Origin: Butyricicoccus pullicaecorum
GTDB lineage: Bacteria > Bacillota > Clostridia > Oscillospirales > Butyricicoccaceae
Length of the DNA: 64,000 bases
Assembly (NCBI GenBank): GCA_021531865.1
Contig: JAFBIW010000006.1
Span: 62,001-126,000, forward strand
Direction of reading: 5' to 3'
Within the stretch, counting starts at the first letter, position 1; each line of letters opens with the position of its first letter. Position numbers and translations under genes: made by a program. The notes below the pieces were generated by a model, which did not search any database, was not told the origin of the DNA, and saw nothing but the letters and a program-made list of their open reading frames with translations. Shown in pieces: positions 1 to 8,390 of this stretch.

Positions 1-1
1 C

Positions 2-541
2 GAGGGCTTCCTCGCCACCTGCGCCAGCCCGATTTCCGAAATGTTCTCGCTCAAGGCGATCGAGCTGATCGGCAAGTCCCTGCCCCGCGCGGTCGAAAAC
101 GGTGCAGACGCGGACGCGCGCGCCGACGTCGCGCTGGCGAACACCCTGGCGGGCTTCGTCGAAACGCTGTCCTCCTGCACCTCGGAGCACGCCATTGAGC
201 ACGCCCTGTCCGGCCTGCATCCCGGCCTGCCCCACGGCGCCGGTCTTATCATGATCTCGCTGGCTTACTACAAGCGCTTCGCATCCGTCTGCGCGGACAA
301 GCTCGCCCAGATGGCGCACGCCCTCGGCCGGGAGGACGGCGATTTCGTTGCCGCGCTGGCAGATTTGCAGCACGCCTGCCGGGTGGACGGCCTGAAGCTC
401 AGCGACTACGGCGTTTCGCCCGACCGCTTCGCGCAGTACGCCGACCACGCCTTCGCCGATATGGGCGCGCTCTTCCGCGTGGACGCCCAGCCGCTCTCCA
501 AGGAGGATGTCATCGCCATCCTGACCGAGAGCTACCGTTAA
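2..541 (+). CDS. Iron-containing alcohol dehydrogenase, C-terminal part
   Basis: The reading frame is open from the window edge, so the N-terminal part (NAD-binding domain) lies outside. What is visible is the helical C-terminal half of a group III Fe-dependent alcohol dehydrogenase: the LATCASPIS stretch followed by a helix, then HAIEHALSG and GLPHGAGL, whose histidines match the metal-binding positions of the family. The enzyme would oxidise or reduce alcohols and aldehydes with NAD(P)H in the cytoplasm. The substrate cannot be told from this part. It is followed after 55 bases by an asparaginase gene on the same strand, with a short inverted repeat between them. Family assignment is firm; specificity is unknown. 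Confidence 0.85.
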   Translation, partial: EGFLATCASPISEMFSLKAIELIGKSLPRAVENGADADARADVALANTLAGFVETLSSCTSEHAIEHALSGLHPGLPHGAGLIMISLAYYKRFASVCADKLAQMAHALGREDGDFVAALADLQHACRVDGLKLSDYGVSPDRFAQYADHAFADMGALFRVDAQPLSKEDVIAILTESYR

Positions 542-550
542 TTTTGTGAT

Positions 551-599
551 CTATTTTGGATCAAAATAGGGAGATAAAAGGAAGTATTGGATCAAAATG
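551..599 (+). promoter_or_regulatory. Hairpin and repeated 12-mer before asparaginase
   Basis: CTATTTTG and CAAAATAG (551-558, 562-569) form a perfect short hairpin. The 12-mer TTGGATCAAAAT occurs inside it (556-567) and again at 587-598, overlapping the ATG of the asparaginase gene. The weak Shine-Dalgarno AAAGGAA lies between the copies. It may be an operator or a translational control element; it could also be a weak terminator of the upstream gene. Function is inferred only. Confidence 0.35.
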
Positions 600-1505
600 A
601 AACACGTATTGCTGATTGCAACCGGCGGCACCCTGGCCTGCCGGGAGACGGGTCACGGCCTTGCGCCGTCCCTGACCGGGGAGGAGCTCATTGATTTCCT
701 GCCCGAGCTGCCCAAGATCTGCAAAGTCGTCGTCGAGAATCCGTTCTCGATCGACTCGACCGACATCACCACGGCCGACCGCGTCAAGCTGGCCGGGATC
801 ATCCGTGAAAACTACGACCTGTACGACGGCTTCGTCATCAGTCACGGCACCGACACCCTGTCCTACACGGCTGCGCTGCTCTACCACATGCTGCGCAACC
901 TGAACAAGCCGGTCATCCTGACCGGCGCGCAGAAGCCGATCGGCGTCGAAGGCTCGGACGCCGAGCGCAACCTGCTCGACGCCTTCCGCGTGGTCCGCGC
1001 GGGCTATGTCGGCGTCGCGGCGGTGCTGCACGGCCAGATCATCCGCGGCAACCACGTCGTCAAGGTCGACTGCACCGAGACCAACGCCTTCCGCTCGATC
1101 AATGCGCCGCTGGCCGGTACGATCGACGCGGCCGGACGCGTCCGCCTGAACATCGTGCCCAAGCTGGGCGGCGAGCCCGAGTTCATCGAGGACATCGACT
1201 CCAACTTCGTCCTGCTCAAGCTGGTGCCCGACCTCGATCCCTCGATCATCACCTTCCTGCAGAAGTACAAGAAGGTCATCATTGAGGGCTACGGCTCGGG
1301 CGGCATCCCGATCCGCCTCGAGAAGGTCGTGCAGAAGCTCATCCTGAGCGGCACCAAGGTCTATATCACGACCCAGTGCCTGTCGGGCACGGTCAACCTC
1401 CAGAAGTACGAGGTCGGCCGCCGCGCCGAAGCGCTGGGCGCCATCAGCCTGGGTCACCGCACCGTCGAGGACGCCGTCGCCGCCATCCAGTGCGGCGAAA
1501 TCTGA
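597..1505 (+). CDS. ansA: L-asparaginase (type I-like)
   Basis: Asparaginase hydrolyses L-asparagine to aspartate and ammonia. The N-terminal TGGT motif (residues about 9-12) carries the first catalytic threonine, and the HGTDT motif (about residues 83-87) supplies the second threonine and aspartate of the active site. At 302 residues it is slightly shorter than the usual 320-340 of the family, and no signal peptide is seen, which suggests a cytoplasmic enzyme. The Shine-Dalgarno AAAGGAA is rather distant (about 14 bases) from the ATG, and a repeated 12-mer overlaps the start codon. It may be co-transcribed with the preceding alcohol dehydrogenase. A strong bidirectional terminator follows. 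Confidence 0.92.
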   Translation: MKHVLLIATGGTLACRETGHGLAPSLTGEELIDFLPELPKICKVVVENPFSIDSTDITTADRVKLAGIIRENYDLYDGFVISHGTDTLSYTAALLYHMLRNLNKPVILTGAQKPIGVEGSDAERNLLDAFRVVRAGYVGVAAVLHGQIIRGNHVVKVDCTETNAFRSINAPLAGTIDAAGRVRLNIVPKLGGEPEFIEDIDSNFVLLKLVPDLDPSIITFLQKYKKVIIEGYGSGGIPIRLEKVVQKLILSGTKVYITTQCLSGTVNLQKYEVGRRAEALGAISLGHRTVEDAVAAIQCGEI

Positions 1506-1527
1506 CCGAAATCGTTTCAAAGCAATG

Positions 1528-1558
1528 AAAAACCCGCTTTTCGGCGGGTTTTTTATTT
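1528..1558. terminator. Bidirectional rho-independent terminator
   Basis: AAAAACCCGC (1528-1537) pairs with GCGGGTTTTT (1544-1553). The flanking A and T runs let it serve the asparaginase gene on the plus strand and the convergent SDR gene on the minus strand. Confidence 0.85.
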
Positions 1559-1568
1559 TACACATCAT

Positions 1569-2321
1569 TTACTGGATTTTTCGTTTCTGGATATGGTAGG
1601 TGATGCGCGGCAGGAGCCACTCGGGCGTGAGCTTGCTCGCGGCAACCATGGCCTGCATCCCGCGTCCCGGGACGATCACGCCCCGGCCCTTGAAGAGCTG
1701 TCTCACCGCAATGTGCGCACAGGTGCGCGCGTCCATGCCGGGCAGGGCGAACTTCACGTCGGCGACCCGGTTGAACTCGGTGTCGACCGGGCCGGGGCAC
1801 AGCGCCGCGACCTTCACCGCGCTGCCCTCCCGGCGCAGCTCCTCGCGGATGGCCTGCGTCAGCCGCAGAACGTAGTTCTTGGTCGCGTAATAGGTGGCCA
1901 TGAGCGGCCCGGCCATGAAACCGGCCGAGGAGGCCACATTCAGGATGTATCCGCTGTTTTTCATGCGGAAATCGTGCAGAAACAGCTTGGTCAGGATGTG
2001 CACGGCCACAATGTTCGTGCGGATCATCTCGACCTCGCGGTCGAGACTGGTGACGGCGAACCGGCCGCACAGGCCGAAGCCCGCGTTGTTGACCAGAATT
2101 TCGACGTCCTCGCCGCGCGCCCGGCAGTAGAGCATCTTGCACTGCTCGGCGCTCGACAGGTCGGCCTCCAAGATCCGGCACTGCACCGGCAGCTCGGCGG
2201 CCAGCTTTTCCAGCCGGTCGCGGCGGCGGGCGACCAGAATCAGGTCATAGCCCCGCGCGGCCAGCTCACGCGCGATCTCCTGTCCGATGCCTGAAGATGC
2301 GCCTGTAATGATCGCTTTCAT
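1569..2321 (-). CDS. SDR-family oxidoreductase (DltE-like)
   Basis: A 250-residue short-chain dehydrogenase/reductase. The N-terminus carries the cofactor motif TGASSGIG (residues about 6-13), followed by NNAG and the catalytic YYATK (Tyr-x-x-x-Lys). It would use NAD(P)H on an unknown carbonyl or alcohol substrate in the cytoplasm. I chose the ATG at 2321 because it has an AGGAGGAC ribosome site and starts directly at the nucleotide-binding fold; the longer upstream reading frame is the shadow of another gene. Its ATG overlaps the stop codon of the tiny Cys-rich membrane gene upstream, so the two are translationally coupled. Substrate is not determinable. Confidence 0.9.
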   Translation of the reverse strand: MKAIITGASSGIGQEIARELAARGYDLILVARRRDRLEKLAAELPVQCRILEADLSSAEQCKMLYCRARGEDVEILVNNAGFGLCGRFAVTSLDREVEMIRTNIVAVHILTKLFLHDFRMKNSGYILNVASSAGFMAGPLMATYYATKNYVLRLTQAIREELRREGSAVKVAALCPGPVDTEFNRVADVKFALPGMDARTCAHIAVRQLFKGRGVIVPGRGMQAMVAASKLTPEWLLPRITYHIQKRKIQ

Positions 2322-2491
2322 TTCTTCTTGTCCTCCTTCCGGGCGGCGCACCGCTGCGCACAGCCCGCACAGGAACCGCCGCAGGAGCCGCGGCCCTCCT
2401 TCTTCATCTGGCGGAGCACCAGCCACGCGAACAACGCCAGCGCGCCGACGACGCCCAGAACCATATAGTCGATGATCGGCTCGAATGTCAT
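2318..2491 (-). CDS. Small Cys-rich membrane protein (FeoB-associated type)
   Basis: A 57-residue frame, overlapping the SDR start by four bases (ATGA). It begins MTFEPIIDYM, has one hydrophobic segment (about residues 10-27), then a basic stretch, then a cysteine cluster of pattern SCGGSCAGCAQRC and a lysine-rich tail. This layout matches the FeoB-associated Cys-rich membrane proteins of Bacillota, which are thought to help ferrous iron handling. No feoB lies in the window and the partner is an SDR enzyme, so the iron link is inference. The cysteines could equally bind another metal. Confidence 0.75.
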   Translation of the reverse strand: MTFEPIIDYMVLGVVGALALFAWLVLRQMKKEGRGSCGGSCAGCAQRCAARKEDKKK

Positions 2492-2690
2492 ACTGCAAAG
2501 CCTCGCTTCCTACAGAAACTTAGATCTTCTTCATCATAGCGCATTTCCCGTTTCCGGTCAAATAAAAGATTGATGACAGCCGGCTGTGTCCCGGGTCACT
2601 TCTTACATTTTGTCCATTTTATTTTATCCGCGCGGTGTTATAATAAACATAAGGAACTTCCGCTTTGATCCTGAGAAGGAGGGACTTTGC

Positions 2691-4790
2691 ATGAACGAGC
2701 TGGATACCCGTCTATACGACCTGCTCGAGCGCCCGGCACGTGCCGAGGAGCTGAAAAAATACCTGCCCGCGTATTCCAAGCAGGAGATTAAGGACGCGCT
2801 GGCCCGGCTGACCGAAGCCGGACGCATCCTCAAGAATAAAAAGAACCGCTACGCTCACATCGAGCACTTCGGCTGTCTGGCCGGTGTGTTTCAGGCGACC
2901 GACCGCGGCTTTGGCTTCGTCACGCCCGACGGCGGCGGAGACGATGTGTTCATTCCGCCCTACGCGACCCTGCACGCCTGGCAGGGCGACCGCGTGCTTG
3001 TCCAATTGCACGAGTCGAGCCGGGGTCACAAGTGCGAGGGCGAGATCATCCGCATCTTAGAACTGTGCCGGGATGAGGTCGTCGGCGCGGTCATGCAGCG
3101 CGGCAAGACCCTGTTCGTCCGCCCGGCCTCCAAAAAATATCCCGACCTCATCCTGCCCAAAAACCGCACGATGGACGCGAAGCCGGGCGACCGGGTCACG
3201 GTCAAGGTCATGCTGCGCGGCGATCGCCGTCTGCCCGCACAGGGCGCTGTGACCCAAATCTTCGGCAAAAACGGCACGATGGATGCTTCGATCGCCTCCA
3301 TCCTGCATGAAAACGGCATCGTCGTCCCCTTCCCCGACGCGGTGCTCCGGCAGGCCGACGCCTGCGGCGACACCGTTGATCCGGCTGAGGCCGCCCGCCG
3401 CCGCGACCTGCGCGACGCGCTCATCTTCACGATTGACGGCGACGATGCGCGCGATTTTGACGACGCGGTCTCGCTCGAACCCCTGTCGAACGGCCGGATG
3501 CTGCTGGGCGTGCACATCGCCGACGTATCCCACTACGTCACGCCCGGTTCCCCGCTCGACGACGAGGCCTACCGCCGGGGCACCTCGGTCTACTATCCGG
3601 GCCATGTCGTGCCTATGCTGCCCGTCGCCCTGTCGAACGGCATCTGCTCGCTCAACCCGGACGTCGACCGGCTGGCCTTCTCAGCCTTCCTCGAAATGGA
3701 CAAGGACGGCCGCTGTCACAAGGCCGAGTTTGCCAAGACCGTCATCCGCTCCAAGGCGCGCATGACCTACAACAACGTCAACCGCATCTTTGACGGCGAC
3801 GAAGCCCTGCGCGCGCAGTACGCCTTCCTGACCGAGACCGCCGACCGGATGCATGCGCTCTCGCTTGCGATGCGCCGCCGCCGCGCGGCACGCGGCGCGC
3901 TCGATCTCGACCTGCCCGAGCCGCAGATCATAACCGACGAAACCGGCGAGCCGGTCGAGGTCATCTTCCGCCCGCGCGGCGACGCGGAAAAGATGATCGA
4001 GGAATTCATGCTGGCGGCCAACGAAGCGGTCGCGGCCTTCATGGCCAAGCGGTCGCATCCGACCGTCTACCGCGTCCACGAGGACCCCGACCCCGAAAAG
4101 CTCCGCCTGTTCGCCCAGTACGCCCGCCCCTTCGGCTATCGGGTGGACGCCTCCAGGCCGCATGACACCGCCCAGCTTCAGGCCGTTTTGGACGGCGCGA
4201 AAGACGACCCGCGCCAGCGCGCCCTGCCCACCCTGCTGCTGCGCTCGCTCGCCCGCGCCCGCTACGCGCCCGAATGTCTGGGGCATTACGGCTTGCAGGC
4301 CTCGTATTATCTCCACTTCACCTCCCCCATCCGCCGCTATCCCGATCTTGTCGCCCACCGGATGCTGTTCAAGGCCATCTCGAACCAGCAGTTCACCCGG
4401 GCGGACGCCGTTTTCTGCGAGGAAGCCGCGACCCAGTCCACCACCCGTGAGCAGGCCGCAGACTCTGCCGAGCGCGACATCGACAAGCTCTACCTCGCGG
4501 CCTATATGGAACCATTCATTGGACAGGAGTTCGACGGCGAGGTCTCCGGCGTGACCGCCTTCGGCCTGTTCATCGCCCTGCCCAACGCGGTCGAGGGTCT
4601 CGTCCGGCTGGAAGACCTGCCGGGCGACGACTACGAATTCGACGACCAGCGCATGACGCTCATTGCCCGCCATTCGGGCCGCCGCTACCAGATGGGCACG
4701 CCCATGCGCGTGCGGCTGACCGCCGCCTCCCGCGTGACCGGACGGATCGACTTCGTCCCGTCCGACTCCCCCAAAACAGAAAGGAACTGA
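2691..4790 (+). CDS. rnr: Ribonuclease R
   Basis: A 699-residue 3'-5' exoribonuclease of the RNB family that degrades structured RNA. An N-terminal winged-helix-like region is followed by two cold-shock-like OB folds (GFGFVTPDGGGDDVFIPP about residue 70). Next comes the RNB catalytic domain with the metal-binding stretch DGDDARDFDDAVS (about residues 248-260), and finally a C-terminal S1 domain (EFDGEVSGVTAFGLFI about residue 612). The ATG at 2691 has the ribosome site GAAGGAGGGA. A TATAAT at 2639-2644 with a poor -35 may be the promoter. Length fits bacterial RNase R. The long opposite-strand frame through this gene is a GC-rich shadow. It is followed closely by a patatin gene. Confidence 0.95.
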   Translation: MNELDTRLYDLLERPARAEELKKYLPAYSKQEIKDALARLTEAGRILKNKKNRYAHIEHFGCLAGVFQATDRGFGFVTPDGGGDDVFIPPYATLHAWQGDRVLVQLHESSRGHKCEGEIIRILELCRDEVVGAVMQRGKTLFVRPASKKYPDLILPKNRTMDAKPGDRVTVKVMLRGDRRLPAQGAVTQIFGKNGTMDASIASILHENGIVVPFPDAVLRQADACGDTVDPAEAARRRDLRDALIFTIDGDDARDFDDAVSLEPLSNGRMLLGVHIADVSHYVTPGSPLDDEAYRRGTSVYYPGHVVPMLPVALSNGICSLNPDVDRLAFSAFLEMDKDGRCHKAEFAKTVIRSKARMTYNNVNRIFDGDEALRAQYAFLTETADRMHALSLAMRRRRAARGALDLDLPEPQIITDETGEPVEVIFRPRGDAEKMIEEFMLAANEAVAAFMAKRSHPTVYRVHEDPDPEKLRLFAQYARPFGYRVDASRPHDTAQLQAVLDGAKDDPRQRALPTLLLRSLARARYAPECLGHYGLQASYYLHFTSPIRRYPDLVAHRMLFKAISNQQFTRADAVFCEEAATQSTTREQAADSAERDIDKLYLAAYMEPFIGQEFDGEVSGVTAFGLFIALPNAVEGLVRLEDLPGDDYEFDDQRMTLIARHSGRRYQMGTPMRVRLTAASRVTGRIDFVPSDSPKTERN

Positions 4791-4799
4791 TTTGACCCC

Positions 4800-5642
4800 A
4801 TGCCCGGACTCATTCTCGAGGGCGGCACCTTCCGCCCGATCTTCTCCTGCGGCGTCATGGACGCGCTGCTCCATCACGACGTCATGTTTGACTACGTCAT
4901 CGGTGTTTCCGCCGGCATCACCAACGGCTTTTCCTACCTCTCCCGCCAGTCCGAACGCAACCTCGAACTGATGCGCCGATACCGCAACGACAAACGCTAT
5001 CTTTCCCCCGGCAACTACCTCAAATGCGGCTCCATGTTCGGTCTGGACTTCGTATTTGACGAAATCCCGAACCGCCTCCTGCCCTTTGACTGGGACGCGT
5101 TCAATGCCTACGAGGGGCGCATCCGGGTGGGCGTGACCAACGTCGAAACCGGCGAGGCTGAGTATCTCGACGGCCGCGAGCTGGACGAAAAGTGCACAAT
5201 GCTGCGCGCGACCTGTGCGATTCCGTTCTATTTTCCGCCCATCAAAATCGGAGACAAGACCTACTATGACGGCGGTCTGTCCGATTCCATCCCGATCCGC
5301 AAGTCGCTGGCCGACGGCAACGACAAAAACCTCATCATTCTGACCCAGCCGCAGGGCTACCGCAAGACCCTCTCGCGGAGCAGCCGGGCGGCCGCCGCCG
5401 CGCTGCGCCACCGCTATCCCCGGCTGGCCGCCACCCTGCTGGCGCGGCCGAAAATGTACAACGAGACCGTCTGCTTCTGCGACCATCTGGCCGCCTACCG
5501 CCCGCGCGACACCGTGCTGCTGCGCCCGCTCGCCCCGATCAACTCCTTCGAGAGCGACGTCACACGGCTGGAGAACGCCTATTGGGAGGGCTACCGGCTG
5601 GCCGAGGCCCGCATGGGCGAGATCAAGCGCCTGTTTGACTGA
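4800..5642 (+). CDS. Patatin-like phospholipase family protein
   Basis: A 280-residue patatin-fold hydrolase. The serine nucleophile is in GVSAG (about residue 37-41), the oxyanion region in EGGTFR near the N-terminus, and the catalytic aspartate in DGGLSDS (about residue 158). Such proteins cleave acyl esters of lipids; the bacterial YjjU/RssA-like branch is cytoplasmic and its real substrate is usually unknown. No signal peptide is visible. The gene starts nine bases after rnr with a ribosome site AAAGGAAC and is probably co-transcribed with it, ending at a strong terminator. Confidence 0.9.
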   Translation: MPGLILEGGTFRPIFSCGVMDALLHHDVMFDYVIGVSAGITNGFSYLSRQSERNLELMRRYRNDKRYLSPGNYLKCGSMFGLDFVFDEIPNRLLPFDWDAFNAYEGRIRVGVTNVETGEAEYLDGRELDEKCTMLRATCAIPFYFPPIKIGDKTYYDGGLSDSIPIRKSLADGNDKNLIILTQPQGYRKTLSRSSRAAAAALRHRYPRLAATLLARPKMYNETVCFCDHLAAYRPRDTVLLRPLAPINSFESDVTRLENAYWEGYRLAEARMGEIKRLFD

Positions 5643-5662
5643 TTCGGAAGATATCACAAAAC

Positions 5663-5692
5663 GCGGGATGCCGATTTGGGCATCCCGCTTCT
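5663..5692 (+). terminator. Rho-independent terminator after patatin gene
   Basis: GCGGGATGCC (5663-5672) pairs perfectly with GGCATCCCGC (5679-5688), with a 6-base loop and a short T-rich tail. Confidence 0.88.
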
Positions 5693-5720
5693 TGTATTTC
5701 CATTGTTCTACTGCTATGAT
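5692..5720 (+). promoter_or_regulatory. Promoter of the GntR/ABC operon
   Basis: TTGTAT (5692-5697) and TATGAT (5715-5720) are separated by 17 bases, directly after the terminator of the previous unit. TGATACAA (5717-5724) overlaps the -10 and recurs at 6161-6168 before the next gene, so it may be the operator bound by the GntR protein. Confidence 0.55.
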
Positions 5721-5751
5721 ACAATTAACCCGATGGAAAGGAGGAACGCCC

Positions 5752-6132
5752 ATGCTCAGCTTCCATACGCTGCACCTGCACGGCCGTGCGCCGATCTATG
5801 CGCAGATCGTCGATTTTGTCAAGCAGGCCATTTTTACCGGTCAGGCGCAGACAGGCGACCCGCTGCCGCCCCGGCGTGAGATCGCAGCACAGTTGGGCGT
5901 GACCCTCAACACCGTGCAGAAGGCCTTTCGGGTCATGGAAACCGAGGGCTTTGTCCGTACAAACAGCACATCGGGCAGCGAACTCGTCGTCACCGACGCG
6001 ATCCGTGCGCAGATTGCGCGAGAACTGACCGAAGGACTGGTGGACGGCTTCATCGTCCGGGCGCATGAATGCGGCCTGACGCTGCCACAGGTCATCGCCC
6101 TGCTGGGGCAGCGCTGGACCGATTCGGACTAA
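5752..6132 (+). CDS. GntR-family regulator, YtrA subfamily
   Basis: A 126-residue transcriptional regulator. The N-terminal winged helix is typical of GntR: PIYAQIVDFVKQAIFTG, then LPPRREIAAQLGVTLNTVQKAF (recognition helix about residues 40-58). Instead of a large ligand domain there is a short C-terminal helical tail, which is diagnostic for the YtrA branch. That branch controls ABC transporter operons. The ATG at 5752 has GGAAAGGAGG upstream. It is the first gene of an operon with a membrane protein, two anchored proteins and an ABC ATPase, so autogenous repression of the operon is likely by analogy with B. subtilis ytr. The effector is unknown. Confidence 0.88.
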   Translation: MLSFHTLHLHGRAPIYAQIVDFVKQAIFTGQAQTGDPLPPRREIAAQLGVTLNTVQKAFRVMETEGFVRTNSTSGSELVVTDAIRAQIARELTEGLVDGFIVRAHECGLTLPQVIALLGQRWTDSD

Positions 6133-6182
6133 TTTTTTTGCATCATTTGTTTGACTTGTGTGATACAAAGGAGGGACTGTCT

Positions 6183-6986
6183 ATGAAAACCGCTCTGCGT
6201 CTGGCCGCTTATCTGACGCATTGGAACCGCACCGCCTTCGTGGCCGCCGGGCTGACCGCCGGACTGGGCACCGCGCTCCTGACCGCCGTGGTCTCCGCGC
6301 TGCCGGTCTCGGCCTTTCTGCCGCTCGACGCGTTTCTGATCACTGCGGCCCCGGCCGCGCTCGTCCTGTTCGATCTGCTGTTCTTTCTCGGGCTGTACCG
6401 GCTGCGCCGTCAGGGACGGGCGGACTATACCCTGCGGATGATCCCGGGCGGCGCGCATACCTATCCGCTGGCGGTCGGTCTGGCCGCCCTGCTCGGCCTG
6501 CTGGTCGTCGCGGCGGCGACCGTGCTCGGCGTGCTCACCGCCCGGCTGCTGCACGAATGGACGGCGCCCGCCGCCGTGGACGCCCTGCTTTCTCTGGACG
6601 AATCCGCCCTTGCACGCTATGGAATCCAAGGAAAATTGAATATTTCGGGCACATTACCGACCGCTCCGGTCGAAAATGAGTTGTTTTTCGTCCTTGCCTC
6701 CCACCCGACATTGCGCCTGCTCCTGCCGCCTACCCTGACCGAAGGGCTGATGACCCTTTCTGTCGCGCTCTGTCACGCGAGCATGCTCATGCGCGCCAAC
6801 CGCCTGCCCAAGCTGTCCGAGAGTGTGCTCTGCGTGCTTCTGCAATGCGCGGCGATATTTTTCTTCTGCCGCTGCTTCTTTTCCGGTTACGGCCTGCTCT
6901 TCCCGCTCGGTCTTTTGCTCCTCAGCGCGCTCAATTTCCGGTATGCCCTGCGGGACGACCGCGCTCCGCACGATGGGGAGGTGTGA
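6183..6986 (+). CDS. Integral membrane protein, putative ABC permease
   Basis: A 267-residue protein with about six hydrophobic segments (around residues 18-42, 50-70, 93-122, 170-200, 218-240 and 240-256) and no soluble domain of note. I recognise no named family. Its place after a YtrA-type regulator and in the same operon as an ABC ATPase suggests the membrane subunit of a transporter. The ribosome site AAAGGAGGGA precedes the ATG at 6183, and TGATACAA overlaps the region just before it. Substrate is unknown. Confidence 0.7.
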   Translation: MKTALRLAAYLTHWNRTAFVAAGLTAGLGTALLTAVVSALPVSAFLPLDAFLITAAPAALVLFDLLFFLGLYRLRRQGRADYTLRMIPGGAHTYPLAVGLAALLGLLVVAAATVLGVLTARLLHEWTAPAAVDALLSLDESALARYGIQGKLNISGTLPTAPVENELFFVLASHPTLRLLLPPTLTEGLMTLSVALCHASMLMRANRLPKLSESVLCVLLQCAAIFFFCRCFFSGYGLLFPLGLLLLSALNFRYALRDDRAPHDGEV

Positions 6987-6989
6987 GCC

Positions 6990-8390
6990 ATGCGTGACCG
7001 CAAGCGAACGCCCGTGCTCACGGTGCTCAGCCTGCTGTGCGTCCTCGTGCTCAGCGGCACCGCGCTCTGGCGCACCCATCTGCCGCCCCGCCTGTCGCTG
7101 ACCGAGACCGGCGACCGCGCCGTTCTGCTCCCGCAGGGGCTGACCGGCTTGCTGCACCGCACCGACGGTCAGACCAACGCGCTGACCTTCACGCTGGACG
7201 CCGACGGTCTGCATACCCGCACGCGGCTGACCAAACCGGACAGCGAACTTGTGCCCGGTTCCGACCGAACGCTGCGCGGCGCGATCGCGCTGGACGACGA
7301 CGGCTATATGCGGGACACCTATTTCTTAGACTGTGATTTTCGTACTTCTAAAGACAATCTTCCGCAATTTTCCGTTCTTTTATCCCATTTTCCGGACTAT
7401 ACCGCACAGTCTGTCCTGCTTGGCACAACAGTCAATGCCGGCACGACCCAGGTGTTCGAGGCGACCGCCGACCTGCCGCTGCGCTTCGACCCGGGCTTCT
7501 CCCCGGCCGACGGAAAGAGCTTGAACAGTTCGAGCCAGAGCAGCTACGACGATGTCGGCTCGTTCGGCTACACCTATACCACCCCCTCCGGCGCGGATAC
7601 CCGTTTCAGCCTGACCTGCCAATACGCCCGGCTGGGTGACCGGTTCTACCTGCTGGCCGGGCCGGACAACGCCGCGACGGCGGCACACTGCGACGGTTCC
7701 CTCGTGCTCTATCGCTTCGACCGGGGCGACGATCCCAACCGGCGCTCGGCCTGCGTCCTGACGCCGCTCTGCGAGATGCCGCTGGACGGTCAATACCTGC
7801 TCGGCCTGACCGTGCTCAGTGACACCCACCTGCTCGTGCTCACGCAGGCGGATCACGAGCTGCGGATGACCGCCCTGCGGGCGGACGGCACGCGCGACGA
7901 ACAATACGTGCTCACGCTGCCCGGTCTCAATCGTCTGTGCAGCGCCGCGGCCGGTTCGGACGGCGCGGGCGGCACGGTCGCCGTGCTCAGCTTCTGGGAT
8001 ATGTCCTATAACCTCCATTATTTAACTCTGCGCTGGCAGGACGGCGTGCTCAGCAGCTCTGCCCCGTGGACGCTGCCCGAGCTGAGCACGCACGGCTGGG
8101 ATCACACGATCATAGACGGACGCTGTCTGATGCGCAGCACCATCGCGGAGGGACAGGATCGTACGATCACCTGCCAATGGTACGGCAGAACGGGCACATT
8201 CACCGACTACGACGGACTGGCGAAGGCGGTCGTTCTCGATCTGTCGACCGAAATTCCGACTGTTTTATACACCGCAGCCATTCATTTTCCTTACATATCC
8301 ATGCAAAATCCGCTGTGCGGCGATCAGTTCCCGCGTGAAGCGTCGGCATGGCTGGCCGACTGGGTCTATGCGGAAGGAGGAAATCCATGA
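6990..8390 (+). CDS. Membrane-anchored extracytoplasmic protein (paralog 1)
   Basis: A 466-residue protein with a basic N-terminus and one hydrophobic segment (about residues 9-25, signal anchor), then a long soluble part rich in beta-like alternations, probably a propeller-like fold outside the cell. I do not recognise a family. It shares landmarks with the next gene: a short TGDRA near the start, an LLGLTVLSDTHLLVL-type segment in the middle (LGLSTFSDNRLLLL in the neighbour) and S-x-QNPL near the end. The two are therefore tandem paralogs. It sits between the putative permease and the ABC ATPase and may be a transporter accessory or sensor component. Confidence 0.7.
   Translation: MRDRKRTPVLTVLSLLCVLVLSGTALWRTHLPPRLSLTETGDRAVLLPQGLTGLLHRTDGQTNALTFTLDADGLHTRTRLTKPDSELVPGSDRTLRGAIALDDDGYMRDTYFLDCDFRTSKDNLPQFSVLLSHFPDYTAQSVLLGTTVNAGTTQVFEATADLPLRFDPGFSPADGKSLNSSSQSSYDDVGSFGYTYTTPSGADTRFSLTCQYARLGDRFYLLAGPDNAATAAHCDGSLVLYRFDRGDDPNRRSACVLTPLCEMPLDGQYLLGLTVLSDTHLLVLTQADHELRMTALRADGTRDEQYVLTLPGLNRLCSAAAGSDGAGGTVAVLSFWDMSYNLHYLTLRWQDGVLSSSAPWTLPELSTHGWDHTIIDGRCLMRSTIAEGQDRTITCQWYGRTGTFTDYDGLAKAVVLDLSTEIPTVLYTAAIHFPYISMQNPLCGDQFPREASAWLADWVYAEGGNP

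Noticed and set aside
3681-5753. 690-codon minus-strand open frame opposite rnr and the patatin gene
   Set aside because: It is a GC-driven shadow: no ribosome site, no family-like motifs, and it overlaps two well-supported genes on the other strand.
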